DNA of 64,000 nt from Geobacteraceae bacterium (GCA_029975275.1 JARKPN010000140.1:1-64000), one strand, 5' to 3'. Shown: positions 7,882 through 18,961, counted from the stretch's first letter. A program made the numbers and translations. The notes: generated by a model not told the origin, from the letters alone.

Positions 7882-8853
7882 ATGTCTGTAACCGGTGAGT
7901 CGCTGAGGAGGTTCCTGCTCCGCTGGTCAGGGGTGGCGGTATTTCTCGCGGCCTGGGAAGTCGCCCCCCGTCTTGACTGGATCGACCCGTATTTCGTCCC
8001 CCCCTTTTCCACCGTGCTCCGTGAGGCAGGCGTGATGTTCCGCGATGGGACCCTCGGCATGCATCTCGTTGTCAGCCTGTGGCGGGCCGTGGCCGGTCTC
8101 CTGACCGCGATCCTGATAGGCATGCCCGTGGGTTTCCTGCTGGGACGGCGGCTGGTGGGGGTCGAGCAGGCCCTGCGGCCGATCCTGACCGTCCTGAGCC
8201 AGGTAAACCCCTTTTCCCTGCTGCCGGTATTTCTCCTCTTCTTCGGGATTGGGGAAACGGCAAAGGTGGCTGTGGTGAGCTGGGTATCGCTCTGGCCGGT
8301 CATGTCCTTCACCATCACCGCAACTCGCAACGTCGATCCCGCCCAGATCAGGACGGCCTTGTCAATGGGAATTTCGCGCCTGGACCTGTATTGCAAGGTG
8401 GTGTTGCCGGCGGCGCTTCCCACCATATTCACCGGCATGCGGGTAGGCGCGGGGCTGACGTTCCTGATACTTGTGGCGGCTGAGATGCTCGGCTCCAGCG
8501 CCGGGCTCGGATACCTGGTACACAACTCGGCCATGAATTACCTCATTCCCCGCATCTATGCCGGAGCGACCTTCATCGTGGTCCTCGGTTTCCTCCTGAA
8601 CCGTCTGCTGCTCCATGTGGAGCGCCGTCTGTCCGGAGTGTGGGAGGCGGGTGCGTTTGTCACCGGCCCGGCCGGCCCGGCCGGCGCCGCGAGGCTGCCG
8701 GGACCGGCCGTGTCGGTCGCGGCCCTGGGGGCGGTTCTCATCTTCATCGTGTTCGGAGGGCTGGAGGTCAGCCGCATTAACCGGGAGGCGGCTTCCTATC
8801 CGAGCGAAGCCCTCAAGCACTTCGGTCACATCGGTCAGCCGGTGGACAGGTAG
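7882..8853 (+). CDS. ABC importer permease (SsuC/TauC type), copy 3, extended
   Basis: 323 residues. The first 250 match the other permeases here, with FFGIGETAKVAVVSWVSLWP and MGISRLDLYCKVVLPAALP. After the usual end it continues with a Gly/Pro/Ala-rich linker (GPAGPAGAA) and one extra hydrophobic helix (AVSVAALGAVLIFIVFGG) before a polar tail, which the others lack. ATG 7882 lies 30 bases beyond the palindromic repeat. The extra helix might anchor or gate the channel; that is speculation. Confidence 0.82.
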   Translation: MSVTGESLRRFLLRWSGVAVFLAAWEVAPRLDWIDPYFVPPFSTVLREAGVMFRDGTLGMHLVVSLWRAVAGLLTAILIGMPVGFLLGRRLVGVEQALRPILTVLSQVNPFSLLPVFLLFFGIGETAKVAVVSWVSLWPVMSFTITATRNVDPAQIRTALSMGISRLDLYCKVVLPAALPTIFTGMRVGAGLTFLILVAAEMLGSSAGLGYLVHNSAMNYLIPRIYAGATFIVVLGFLLNRLLLHVERRLSGVWEAGAFVTGPAGPAGAARLPGPAVSVAALGAVLIFIVFGGLEVSRINREAASYPSEALKHFGHIGQPVDR

Positions 8854-8897
8854 AGCGGCCGGCTTCCGGTAGAAGAGATGGAGATATGCCTGAACCC

Positions 8898-9055
8898 GTG
8901 ACGTCTGAACGCCTTTGCGAGCGGTATGCCGGGGTCCAACGTCGCCGGCTTCGTTACGCGTCAGTTACGCCGGGTGAACTTCGTCGGGCGGCCTCAACTG
9001 ACCGGAATGCAAAAACAAGAGGCATTAACCGCTCGCAAAGGCGTTCAGACGTCAC
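8898..9055. repeat. Perfect 28-bp inverted repeat enclosing a 102-bp core
   Basis: Bases 8898-8925 (GTGACGTCTGAACGCCTTTG...) are the exact reverse complement of 9028-9055. Five more bases pair just inside (ATGCC with GGCAT). The enclosed 102 bp carry no convincing gene. It lies between permease copies 3 and 4 and makes a spurious in-frame extension of copy 4. It may be a small mobile element or a strong mRNA hairpin; no second copy was noticed in the window. Confidence 0.9.
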
Positions 9056-9104
9056 GGATGCAGGATGTACCGAATGCCCTGGACGGCCGGTGCAGGAGAA
9101 ACAA

Positions 9105-9863
9105 GTGAACTATCCACTCCTGAACAAGACAGCAGCGGTCATTGTCTTTCTGGCGTTGTGGGAGATCCTCCCCCGCTTCGGGTTGGTCAACCCCATGTTC
9201 ATCCCGCCGTTGTCGGCCGTGCTGGCGACAGGCCTGCACCTGGTTGAAAACGGAGAGCTGGTCACCCATACCCTGGTCAGCCTTGAACGCGCCTTCGGCG
9301 GGCTGCTGGCGGCCATGGTAGTCGGGTTTCCCCTCGGGCTGGTTTTGGGCGGAGGATTCCCGCGCCTGCGGGAGGCGGTCGGACCCCTCATGGAGCTCTT
9401 CGCGCAGGCGAACCCGCTGATCCTGGCGCACATCATCATCTTCTTCCTCGGCATCGGCCAGTCCGCCAGGATTTTCATTATCGCGTGGCTCTGCCTCTGG
9501 CCCATCACCTTCAGCGTCATCGACGGCATCCGTTCGGCCGACCCCCTGCTGCTGAAGGCCGCCGGCTCCCTGGGGCTCGGCCGCGTGGGCCTCTTCACGC
9601 GGGTGGTCCTGCCGTCGAGCGCTCCGACGATTTTCACCGGGGTCCGACTGGCCGCGGGGTACGCATTCATAATGCTTATCGCTTCGGAGATGATGGGCGC
9701 CAGCTCCGGGCTGGGGTGGCTGGTGGCCCAGGGTCAGGAAAATTATCACGTGACCCGCATCTTCGCCGGCGCCGCCGTCATCACCACCCTTGCGGTGGCT
9801 ACCGACGGCCTGTTGCGGCTGGTCGAGAGACGGGTCGTTGTCTGGAAAGTGAATACCGAATGA
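9105..9863 (+). CDS. ABC importer permease (SsuC/TauC type), copy 4
   Basis: 252 residues from GTG 9105, preceded by CAGGAGA at 9092-9098. An in-frame start at 8886 would translate the inverted repeat and is rejected. It has about six membrane helices, the docking loop LGLGRVGLFTRVVLPSSAP and the family segment ASEMMGASSGLGWLV. Its channel-lining helix reads ANPLILAHIIIFFLGIGQ where the other three have NPFSLFP-like or NAFSLFP-like sequence, so its substrate may differ. The stop overlaps the next gene's start (ATGA). Confidence 0.84.
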   Translation: MNYPLLNKTAAVIVFLALWEILPRFGLVNPMFIPPLSAVLATGLHLVENGELVTHTLVSLERAFGGLLAAMVVGFPLGLVLGGGFPRLREAVGPLMELFAQANPLILAHIIIFFLGIGQSARIFIIAWLCLWPITFSVIDGIRSADPLLLKAAGSLGLGRVGLFTRVVLPSSAPTIFTGVRLAAGYAFIMLIASEMMGASSGLGWLVAQGQENYHVTRIFAGAAVITTLAVATDGLLRLVERRVVVWKVNTE

Positions 9864-10354
9864 AGACCTTTTTATCCTTACTTATTCTGTTTTTGTTGAT
9901 ATCCGGAAACGTCGAGGCCAAATCGCCGCGCATAGGAGAAGCGGCCCCCGGGCTGAGTCTCACCGCCATTTCCGGCAGGCAGGTCGATACCGCGCGTCTC
10001 AAGGGGAGCACGGTGGTGATCTATTTCTGGAACGACCGGTGCAACTGCGTCGAGCAGCTCGTGCAGTTGAGGAATTTCGTCAACGCCAGGCAAAACAGGC
10101 CCGGCGCATTCCCCTTCGTCTTCCTGACGGTCAACGAAGGCCAGTCGAAGGAGGTCGCCGAGGGTTTCATCAGGAAACACGGCCTGCCCTACGAGGTCCT
10201 GCTGGATACCGACCTGAAGGCGGGGAAGGGGAACTTCGGCGTGAAGGTCCTGCCTACGGTATTCGTTATCGATAGATGGGGGATCCTGCGGGAAAAGGTG
10301 ATCGGTGTGGTCGAATCGAAGAAGCTGGTGGAGATCATATCGCGCTACCTGTGA
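9860..10354 (+). CDS. TlpA/ResA-like thioredoxin-fold protein with CxC site
   Basis: 164 residues. ATG 9860 overlaps the permease stop. A signal peptide (residues 1-20, ending NVEA) directs it to the periplasm. The fold pattern matches TlpA/ResA/AhpC-TSA proteins: strand VVIYFWN, then KVLPTVFVIDRWGIL with the cis-proline (LPT). The active site is odd: FWNDRCNCVEQ has Cys61 and Cys63 (CxC) where the family has WCxxC. A CxC pair could bind a metal such as Cu(I) or have a shifted redox potential. Next to two NosL-type genes, copper or thiol delivery fits better than general disulfide exchange. Confidence 0.8.
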   Translation: MKTFLSLLILFLLISGNVEAKSPRIGEAAPGLSLTAISGRQVDTARLKGSTVVIYFWNDRCNCVEQLVQLRNFVNARQNRPGAFPFVFLTVNEGQSKEVAEGFIRKHGLPYEVLLDTDLKAGKGNFGVKVLPTVFVIDRWGILREKVIGVVESKKLVEIISRYL

Positions 10355-10375
10355 GGAGCGCGCGTGGAGGAGTTT

Positions 10376-10864
10376 ATGAACTGGCATACGCTGGGATTCG
10401 TTCTGCTGCTGGTCGCCGTCTGCATTGCAGCCGGTGCCACGTGCCACGCGGCCGGGCCGAAGCCGCGAAAGCCGGGTCCCTCAGACAAGTGCCCGGTCTG
10501 CGGGATGTTCGTGGCCAAATATCCGGATTTCGCGGCACAGCTCCACTTCCGTGACGGTTCCGTCCTGTTCTTCGACGGGAACAAGGACCTGTTCAGGTAC
10601 CTGCGGAAACCCGGCCGGCCGGGGAGCTGGAAGAGCGAGGCCGATCTCTCGGCCGTCTTTGTTACCGATTATTACAAACTGTCGTTCGTCGACGGGCGCA
10701 AGGCCTGGTACGTCATAGGGAGCAACGTGTTCGGACCCATGGGGAGCGAACTGATCTCGTTCGCGAAAGAAGCGGATGCCCGCGAATTCAAGCAGGACCA
10801 CAAGGGAAAGGCAATCCTACGCTTCGGAGAGGTCACCCCGACCGTTCTCAAGGGGCTCGACTGA
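10376..10864 (+). CDS. NosL-family lipoprotein-like metal-binding protein
   Basis: 162 residues from ATG 10376 behind GGAGGAG; an in-frame GTG at 10364 is part of that site. An N-terminal helix (5-25) followed by ATCHA suggests a signal peptide or lipid anchor. The motif CPVCGM (Cys39, Cys42) followed by VAKYPDFAAQLHFRDG and FFDG-KDLF is the NosL signature. NosL binds Cu(I) and serves nitrous oxide reductase in denitrifiers; no nos genes are visible here. This gene opens a five-gene overlapping run with an FtsX/LolD transporter. Confidence 0.88.
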   Translation: MNWHTLGFVLLLVAVCIAAGATCHAAGPKPRKPGPSDKCPVCGMFVAKYPDFAAQLHFRDGSVLFFDGNKDLFRYLRKPGRPGSWKSEADLSAVFVTDYYKLSFVDGRKAWYVIGSNVFGPMGSELISFAKEADAREFKQDHKGKAILRFGEVTPTVLKGLD

Positions 10865-11178
10865 TGGCGCCGAGGAACTCCGCGCTCTACCTGGGTGGGA
10901 CCGCCGGGCTGCTGGCCCTGCTGGCCGGGCTGCTGACAGGCTCCGGTCTGGCGGTGGCCGACGCACGGGACGAACTGTCGCGCAATGCCCGGCTTGTCCG
11001 CGAACTGGAGCTGACGGATCTCTGCATTTTTACCGAGGCCGCCTACACGCGCCACCCGGCGGTCACGGATCTTGCTACGGCTTTTCAGGATGCGCCGGCC
11101 TCCTTCGAGCATTTCCCTTCAGGGGCGCTCGTCGGACCTCCGGCCCATTTGACGGGGAATCATGTCGGGAGCCATTGA
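10864..11178 (+). CDS. Small exported hypothetical protein
   Basis: 104 residues; ATG 10864 overlaps the NosL stop and the end overlaps the FtsX gene by 17 bases, so it is translationally coupled on both sides. One N-terminal helix (GTAGLLALLAGLLTGSGLAV) with ARD just after, so it is either secreted or membrane-anchored. The rest includes LTDLCIFTEAAYTRHPAVTDL, a pattern with one cysteine and histidine that could bind metal. I do not recognise a family. Context suggests a small partner in the NosL/ABC system. Confidence 0.7.
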   Translation: MAPRNSALYLGGTAGLLALLAGLLTGSGLAVADARDELSRNARLVRELELTDLCIFTEAAYTRHPAVTDLATAFQDAPASFEHFPSGALVGPPAHLTGNHVGSH

Positions 11179-12295
11179 GCGACAACTGCATATCATCGAT
11201 TTCACCGTGTCGTCCCTGCTGCGGCGCAAGGGAAAGAACGGCGCGCTGCTGACCGTCTACACGCTGATCGTCTTTATCCTGGCGTCGGTCATGTTCTTCA
11301 CCCATGCCGTGAAGCGGGAGGCCGCGCTGGTGCTGCGGGAGTCGCCCGAGATCATCGTGCAGCGTACCCTTACCGGCCGCTACCAGCCGATACCGATCTC
11401 CTACGTCGAATCGATTGGGGAGATACGCGGAGTGATCTCGGCCAGGCCGCGGCTCTGGGGGTATTACTACGACGCCAACTTCCTGGCCAACTACACCCTG
11501 GTGGTCCCCGCTGATCAACAGCCGGAAGCCGGGACCATAGATATCGGTTCCGGCATCTCCAGGGTGCGCGAGGCATTCAGGGGAGATACCATCGGCTTTA
11601 CCGGTCATGACGGAAAACCGTTTGCCTTCGTGGTCAACAGGGTGCTGGAGGAGGAGTCGCGGCTGCTCACCGCCGATCTAATCCTGATGCGCGAGGCGGA
11701 CTACCGGGCGTTTTCGGGGATTCCCCCCGGATACGCCACGGACCTGGTGCTGAAGGTGCGCAACCCCAGGGAATACACCACCATCGCCGAAAAGATCGTA
11801 AAGCTCCATCCCGATACCAGGCCCATCGTGCGGGATGAGATCCTGCGGACCTACGATGCCCTGTTCGGCTGGAGATCCGGGCTCGTCATCGTCATCTTCG
11901 GCGCCGCCGTGCTGGCCTTCGTCATCTTCGCCTGGGACAAGGCCACCGGGCTCTCGTCCGAGGAAAAGAAGGAGATAGGGATCCTGAAGGCGGTCGGCTG
12001 GGAAACCTCGGACGTGCTTCTGATGAAATTCTGGGAGGGGCTGGCGGTCTCCCTGACCGCTTTCCTGGCAGGGGTCATCCTCGGCTATTGCCACGTATTC
12101 TTTACCTCGGCAGCCCTGTTCGCGCCGGTCATCAAGGGGTGGTCAACCCTGTACCCGGACTTCAGGCTCGTCCCCTTCATCGACCTGGCCGACCTGGTTA
12201 CCCTGTTCTTTTTCACCGTGGTTCCCTATACGGTGACCACCATAGTCCCTTCCTGGCGGGCGGCGACTATCGATCCCGATTCGGTGATGCGCTGA
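11162..12295 (+). CDS. FtsX/MacB-like ABC permease
   Basis: 377 residues. One helix near residues 27-47, a periplasmic domain of about 200 residues, then three C-terminal helices with KKEIGILKAVGWETSDVL between the first two: the FtsX-domain signature. The C-terminus ATIDPDSVMR is also typical. Such permeases work with LolD-type ATPases as mechanotransmitters or lipoprotein/peptide exporters instead of simple channels. The ATPase follows 12 bases downstream. Similar NosL / FtsX / LolD sets occur near copper enzymes, where NosDFY does a comparable job. Confidence 0.87.
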   Translation: MSGAIERQLHIIDFTVSSLLRRKGKNGALLTVYTLIVFILASVMFFTHAVKREAALVLRESPEIIVQRTLTGRYQPIPISYVESIGEIRGVISARPRLWGYYYDANFLANYTLVVPADQQPEAGTIDIGSGISRVREAFRGDTIGFTGHDGKPFAFVVNRVLEEESRLLTADLILMREADYRAFSGIPPGYATDLVLKVRNPREYTTIAEKIVKLHPDTRPIVRDEILRTYDALFGWRSGLVIVIFGAAVLAFVIFAWDKATGLSSEEKKEIGILKAVGWETSDVLLMKFWEGLAVSLTAFLAGVILGYCHVFFTSAALFAPVIKGWSTLYPDFRLVPFIDLADLVTLFFFTVVPYTVTTIVPSWRAATIDPDSVMR

Positions 12296-12307
12296 CAGGA
12301 GGAGCGG

Positions 12308-12994
12308 ATGATCAGGGTGCGGCAGATAACCAAGACCTTCAATAGCGGGCGGCCCAACGAGTTCACCGCGGTGAGCGGCGTATCGCTCACCGTGAACCTC
12401 CGTGAGGTTACCGTCCTGAAGGGGCCCAGCGGCTCCGGAAAGACGACCCTGCTGGGTATGGTCGGCTGCATGTCGCGACCCACTTCCGGCCGGATCTTCC
12501 TGGGCGAGCGGGAGATAACCAGTCTGTCGGAACGTTTCCTGACCGATATCCGCCGCAGGACCTTCGGTTTCATATTCCAGCGGTTCAACCTCATCAACGG
12601 GCTGACCGCCCTGGAAAACGTGATGGCGCCGGCCTACCCTTCCGGCGAGCGGTTCTCGTCCCTGCGGGCCAGGGCGCTCGCCGTCATGGAGATGTTCGAC
12701 CTGGCCCGGAAGGCCGGCGCACGGGTCGAATGGCTGTCGGGCGGGGAGGCGCAACGGGTCGCCATTGCCCGCGCCCTGATCAACAACCCGTCGGTGGTCA
12801 TAGCCGACGAGCCGACCGCGCACCTGGACACCAGGCTGTCCCACGAGTTCATGGCCATCATGCGTCGGCTGAAGGAAGAGGGGAAGACCATTATCCTGGC
12901 AAGCCACGACCCCATTGTCCACGACACGGACCTGGCCGACCGGGTAATCGAGATGCGCGACGGCCGGGTCATTGCTGACGGGGCCGGGAGATGA
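12308..12994 (+). CDS. LolD/MacB-like ABC ATPase
   Basis: 228 residues with Walker A GPSGSGKTT (39-47), Q-loop FIFQRFNLI, signature LSGGEAQRVA, Walker B VVIADEPTAHLD and H-loop LASHD. Typical LolD/FtsE/MacB size and motifs. Partner of the FtsX permease at 11162; GGAGG precedes ATG 12308. It overlaps the next membrane gene by 4 bases. Confidence 0.9.
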   Translation: MIRVRQITKTFNSGRPNEFTAVSGVSLTVNLREVTVLKGPSGSGKTTLLGMVGCMSRPTSGRIFLGEREITSLSERFLTDIRRRTFGFIFQRFNLINGLTALENVMAPAYPSGERFSSLRARALAVMEMFDLARKAGARVEWLSGGEAQRVAIARALINNPSVVIADEPTAHLDTRLSHEFMAIMRRLKEEGKTIILASHDPIVHDTDLADRVIEMRDGRVIADGAGR

Positions 12995-13986
12995 TCCTCC
13001 ATCCCACAGTCCTGGCCCTGGTGATCACGTCGTTCCTCACCTCCCTGATGATCCTCTATTCCGGTTATTACGGCATCCGGATACTGGTGAACTGGGACAT
13101 GGGCAGCGGCAGCGAGCTGCAACTGCAACTGGAGAGGCGGACATACCTGATCTCCACCATGGTCGGCTATCTGCTTGCACTGCAACTCGTCTCGCTGTTT
13201 CTCTTCATCTTCACCGCGGACAGCATCAGCAGCCTGCTGGTCGGGGCCATGTGCGCGGTCGGCACCCTGTCCGCAAACGGGTTCGGCTATCCGGCCCTGC
13301 TCCTCAAGGTCGCGGTCTTCCTGCTGGCAGGGCTCTGGCTGATTCTCAACCGTGCCGACAACCAGGGGTACGATTACCCGCTGATCAGGAAAAAGTACCT
13401 GCTGCTGCTGTTCATGACGCCGGTAATCTTGGCTGAAACAGTGTGCCAGGCGTTGTTTTTCCTGGGGCTGCGGCCCGATATCATAACCTCCTGCTGCGGC
13501 AGTCTCTTCAGCCCCGAAGCCAGGGGGATCGCGACCGAAATGGCGGGACTCCCACCACTTCCCACGCTGGCGGCGTTTTACGCCTCGGCGGCCGTCACCC
13601 TCGCCTCGGGCGTCTACTTCTATCTAAAGGGGCGTGGCTGCGGCCTGTTCGCGTCGCTGAACCTTGTCCATCTGGTGGTGACGGTCGTGGCCATCATCTC
13701 GGTCGTCTCACTGTACATCTACCGGATGCCCTCCCATCACTGTCCGTTCTGCATCCTGCAGCGGGAATACCTGTATGTCGGGTACCCCCTTTATGCCGCG
13801 GTCCTGACCGGGGGGGTGACCGGGGCGGGAACGGGCATGCTCTTGCCGTTCCGGACAGTTTCCAGCCTCAGGGAAGTGCTTCCCGGCATGACCAGGAGGC
13901 TGTCCGCCACATCCCTTGCCTGCACCGCCTTTTCGACGCTCCTGGTGTCGTGGGAGGTGCTGGCTACCGGTTTTACCCTCCGGTGA
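12991..13986 (+). CDS. Multi-pass membrane protein of the NosL/ABC cluster
   Basis: 331 residues with about eight hydrophobic helices. ATG 12991 overlaps the ATPase stop (ATGA). A loop holds SHHCPFCILQREY, a possible metal or redox site with His-His-Cys-x2-Cys, and a second loop has TSCCGSLF. The CPFC motif next to a helix recalls DsbB/VKOR-like quinone-coupled thiol oxidases, but the rest is too different to call. Likely it handles electrons or metal for the NosL/TlpA-like proteins. Unknown family to me. Confidence 0.7.
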   Translation: MILHPTVLALVITSFLTSLMILYSGYYGIRILVNWDMGSGSELQLQLERRTYLISTMVGYLLALQLVSLFLFIFTADSISSLLVGAMCAVGTLSANGFGYPALLLKVAVFLLAGLWLILNRADNQGYDYPLIRKKYLLLLFMTPVILAETVCQALFFLGLRPDIITSCCGSLFSPEARGIATEMAGLPPLPTLAAFYASAAVTLASGVYFYLKGRGCGLFASLNLVHLVVTVVAIISVVSLYIYRMPSHHCPFCILQREYLYVGYPLYAAVLTGGVTGAGTGMLLPFRTVSSLREVLPGMTRRLSATSLACTAFSTLLVSWEVLATGFTLR

Positions 13987-14014
13987 CCAGCCGTTGGCCG
14001 GTTGAAGGAAGTGA

Positions 14015-14485
14015 ATGAAGATTAGTCCCCGATACATAACAGCCCTGTTTCTGACCGCCGTCTATCTGGTGCTGGCCGTGAGCCCCCTTGCCCCGTTGAT
14101 CATGCGTTCACCGGTCATCGCTCACGCGCTTACCGGCGAATGCGTCGGCGACTGCAGGATATGCGGCTGCCTGGCCAACGGGCGCGCGGCTGATGACTGC
14201 TGCTGCCGGAGGAAGCTTATGCAGCAGCGGGGGCGTGAAAGATCCGGCCACTGCAAGAAGGAACAGCGCGCAGCAAAAACCGAGCTGCGCTGCGGGTTAC
14301 CGTGCGGCGGCGGCAAACCGTCGGCATTGCCGGGCACTGTCGTCAGCGAGCATCTGCCGAGTATGCGGGATGAAGGCCAAATCGTTTTCAATGAAGACAA
14401 ACTTCTGTTCACCCATCTCTGTCGCCTGACCGACCGTTACGGCGACCCTCCCGATCCCCCTCCGAAACTCGCAGTCCTCTTCTGA
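14015..14485 (+). CDS. Cysteine-rich exported hypothetical protein
   Basis: 156 residues. A signal peptide or anchor (residues 8-30) is followed by a dense cysteine region with GECVGDCRICGC, DDCCCRR and LRCGLPCGGG, about ten cysteines in 60 residues. This suggests metal binding, fitting the neighbouring NosL genes. The C-terminal third is ordinary and proline-rich near the end. I do not know the family. It starts 29 bases after the membrane protein. Confidence 0.65.
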   Translation: MKISPRYITALFLTAVYLVLAVSPLAPLIMRSPVIAHALTGECVGDCRICGCLANGRAADDCCCRRKLMQQRGRERSGHCKKEQRAAKTELRCGLPCGGGKPSALPGTVVSEHLPSMRDEGQIVFNEDKLLFTHLCRLTDRYGDPPDPPPKLAVLF

Positions 14486-14575
14486 AACACTCGCAATTCG
14501 TATCAGCCGGCGCGGCAACCAGCGTCACAGGGACAGGTGCGTCCTCAATCCATCAAAAAACAAAAGGAGAGATCC

Positions 14576-16012
14576 GTGAAGATACTACTGAAATATCTTA
14601 CAGTGGTTATGATGCTGTTCTCCACCGTCGCCGCGGCGTCGGCCTGGGTGGAAAAACCCGAAACCTGCCGGCAATGCGGCATGGACCGCGATGTTTACGC
14701 CGCGAGCCGCTTGCTGATTACCTATGCCGACGGCTCCACGGCAGGGGTATGCAGCCTACCGTGCGCCGTTGCCGAGATGGGGGAATCGAAGACAGAGGTC
14801 TCCTCGCTGAAGGTGGCCGATTATTGGACAAGGGAGCTTGTAGACGCCAGGACCGCGACCTGGGTGGTCGGCGGGACGAAGAGGGGGGTGATGAGCTCCC
14901 AGAGCATATGGGCCTTCGGAACCGGGGATGGCGCCCGCCGTTTCGTCAAGGAATACGGGGGAAGGACCGGCTCGTTCGAACAGGCGCTGAATGCCGTTTA
15001 CGGCGAATTACGTGGAGGCGAGGACGCGGGCCATGGCCACAGCCACGATCACGACGGCCACGGGGGCCATGGCTCCCGGCTGGAAACCAACCCCGCCTTC
15101 GGCGACGACATCTATCATACCCATCCCGCCGGCATGTGGATGACCAGCTACAAGTTCATGCACATGAGCATGAACGGCCTCCGCGACGGCACGACCGACA
15201 TACCGGTGGAAAGGGTCACTCCCATGGGGAGCAAGCCGTACGGTTACATGATGGCGCCTACCTCCATGACCATGGACATGCACATGTTCATGGTCATGTA
15301 CGGGGTGACCGACCGGTTGACACTGATGGGGATGGCCAACTACCTGTCGAACACCATGGAGATGGTCATGAACATGGGTGGTGGAAACATGCGCGAGCCT
15401 GACATGAAGACCAGCGGCTTCGGCGACACCGAGGTAAGAGGGATCTACAGGATCAACAAATACCTGGTTGGGAGCCTCGGCCTCAGCCTGCCCACCGGCG
15501 ACATCAACCAGGAGTTCCAGACCATGGGCATGACGTTTCGCGCCCCCTACGGCATGCAGCTCGGTTCCGGCACCTTCGACCTGAAGCCGGCCCTGACCTT
15601 CAACCTGATCACCGGTGACGGGAAATGGAACTTGGGCGGCCAGGCCATGTACACCTACCATGCGGGAGAAAACAAGAACGACTACAGCCTGGGCGACAGC
15701 GTCAAGGTGACGGGATGGGTCCAGCGGGCACTGGGACCCTTCGCCGCCTGGCTGCGCCTGGCCTACCACAACACCGGGCGGATCCACGGCGAAGACCCGG
15801 AGATCCGGAAGTCCCTGCTGGAGGCCTCCTCTCCCGACGCCTCCCCCCGTAACTACGGGGGGAGGCGGCTCAATGGCTTCATCGGCGTGAATTACGCCAA
15901 AGGCCCCTTCAGTTTCGGAGTTGAGGCCGGCATGCCCTTCTATCAGTACGTGAACGGACTGCAGATGAAAACCGACTGGTTCGTCACCTCCGGTTTCCAG
16001 GCGATGTTCTGA
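14576..16012 (+). CDS. NosL domain fused to a Met-rich outer-membrane barrel
   Basis: 478 residues from GTG 14576 behind AAAGGAGA; an in-frame ATG at 14537 would put 13 charged residues before the signal peptide. Order: signal peptide (1-23), NosL-like domain (about 25-145) with CRQCGM (Cys31, Cys34) and a VCSLPC pair, a His-rich linker AGHGHSHDHDGHGGHG (151-166), then a beta barrel of about 300 residues ending in phenylalanine. The barrel starts with Met-rich runs such as KFMHMSMNG and MTMDMHMFMVMYG. Cys, His and Met clusters together suggest copper or silver binding across the periplasm and outer membrane. A NosL-barrel fusion of this kind is unusual. Confidence 0.8.
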   Translation: MKILLKYLTVVMMLFSTVAAASAWVEKPETCRQCGMDRDVYAASRLLITYADGSTAGVCSLPCAVAEMGESKTEVSSLKVADYWTRELVDARTATWVVGGTKRGVMSSQSIWAFGTGDGARRFVKEYGGRTGSFEQALNAVYGELRGGEDAGHGHSHDHDGHGGHGSRLETNPAFGDDIYHTHPAGMWMTSYKFMHMSMNGLRDGTTDIPVERVTPMGSKPYGYMMAPTSMTMDMHMFMVMYGVTDRLTLMGMANYLSNTMEMVMNMGGGNMREPDMKTSGFGDTEVRGIYRINKYLVGSLGLSLPTGDINQEFQTMGMTFRAPYGMQLGSGTFDLKPALTFNLITGDGKWNLGGQAMYTYHAGENKNDYSLGDSVKVTGWVQRALGPFAAWLRLAYHNTGRIHGEDPEIRKSLLEASSPDASPRNYGGRRLNGFIGVNYAKGPFSFGVEAGMPFYQYVNGLQMKTDWFVTSGFQAMF

Positions 16013-16042
16013 GCGGCTCCGTCTGCCGGTAGTGAAAAATAC

Positions 16043-16213
16043 TTGACAACTTCGATAGCGTCAGTTTATTCTATAAAAACTATAAAATTAATAGAGTATT
16101 TATCCCAGCTACTCAGTCCCCCATTTCCTTCGGAAAGGGGGGACCCTGAACCGACCGGAAAAACCGGAGGTTCCCATCGCATGGATGTCCGATGGGGAAC
16201 CTCCGGTTTTTTG
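16043..16213 (+). promoter_or_regulatory. Promoter plus leader, copy L2 (nifS-metY-pair A)
   Basis: TTGACA 16043-16048 and TTATTC 16066-16071 are 17 bases apart. Then come CTATAAAAACTATAAAATTA and ATAGAG, forming the TCTAT/ATAGA-type dyad. An extra hairpin at 16118-16141 (CCCCCATTTCC with GGAAAGGGGG) precedes GACCGGAAAAACCGGAGG and the terminator. This is the longest of the leaders. It drives the cysteine desulfurase gene at 16227. Confidence 0.72.
16162..16213 (+). terminator. Leader terminator of L2
   Basis: An 18-bp stem with one bulged G pairs 16162-16179 with 16190-16208, followed by a T-run to 16212. It ends just 14 bases before the ATG of nifS, so transcription of nifS-metY-D/K must pass through it. 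Confidence 0.85.
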
Positions 16214-16226
16214 TTGTGAGGAAGCG

Positions 16227-18912
<2,686 letters not shown>

Positions 18913-18961
18913 CGGCAAACCATCAGGCCGGAACCGCGGGAACATAGAGGAGACATAACAG

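Noticed and set aside
8886-9104. Upstream extension of permease copy 4
   Set aside because: It would translate the 28-bp inverted repeat; GTG 9105 has a good ribosome site and gives the family N-terminus.
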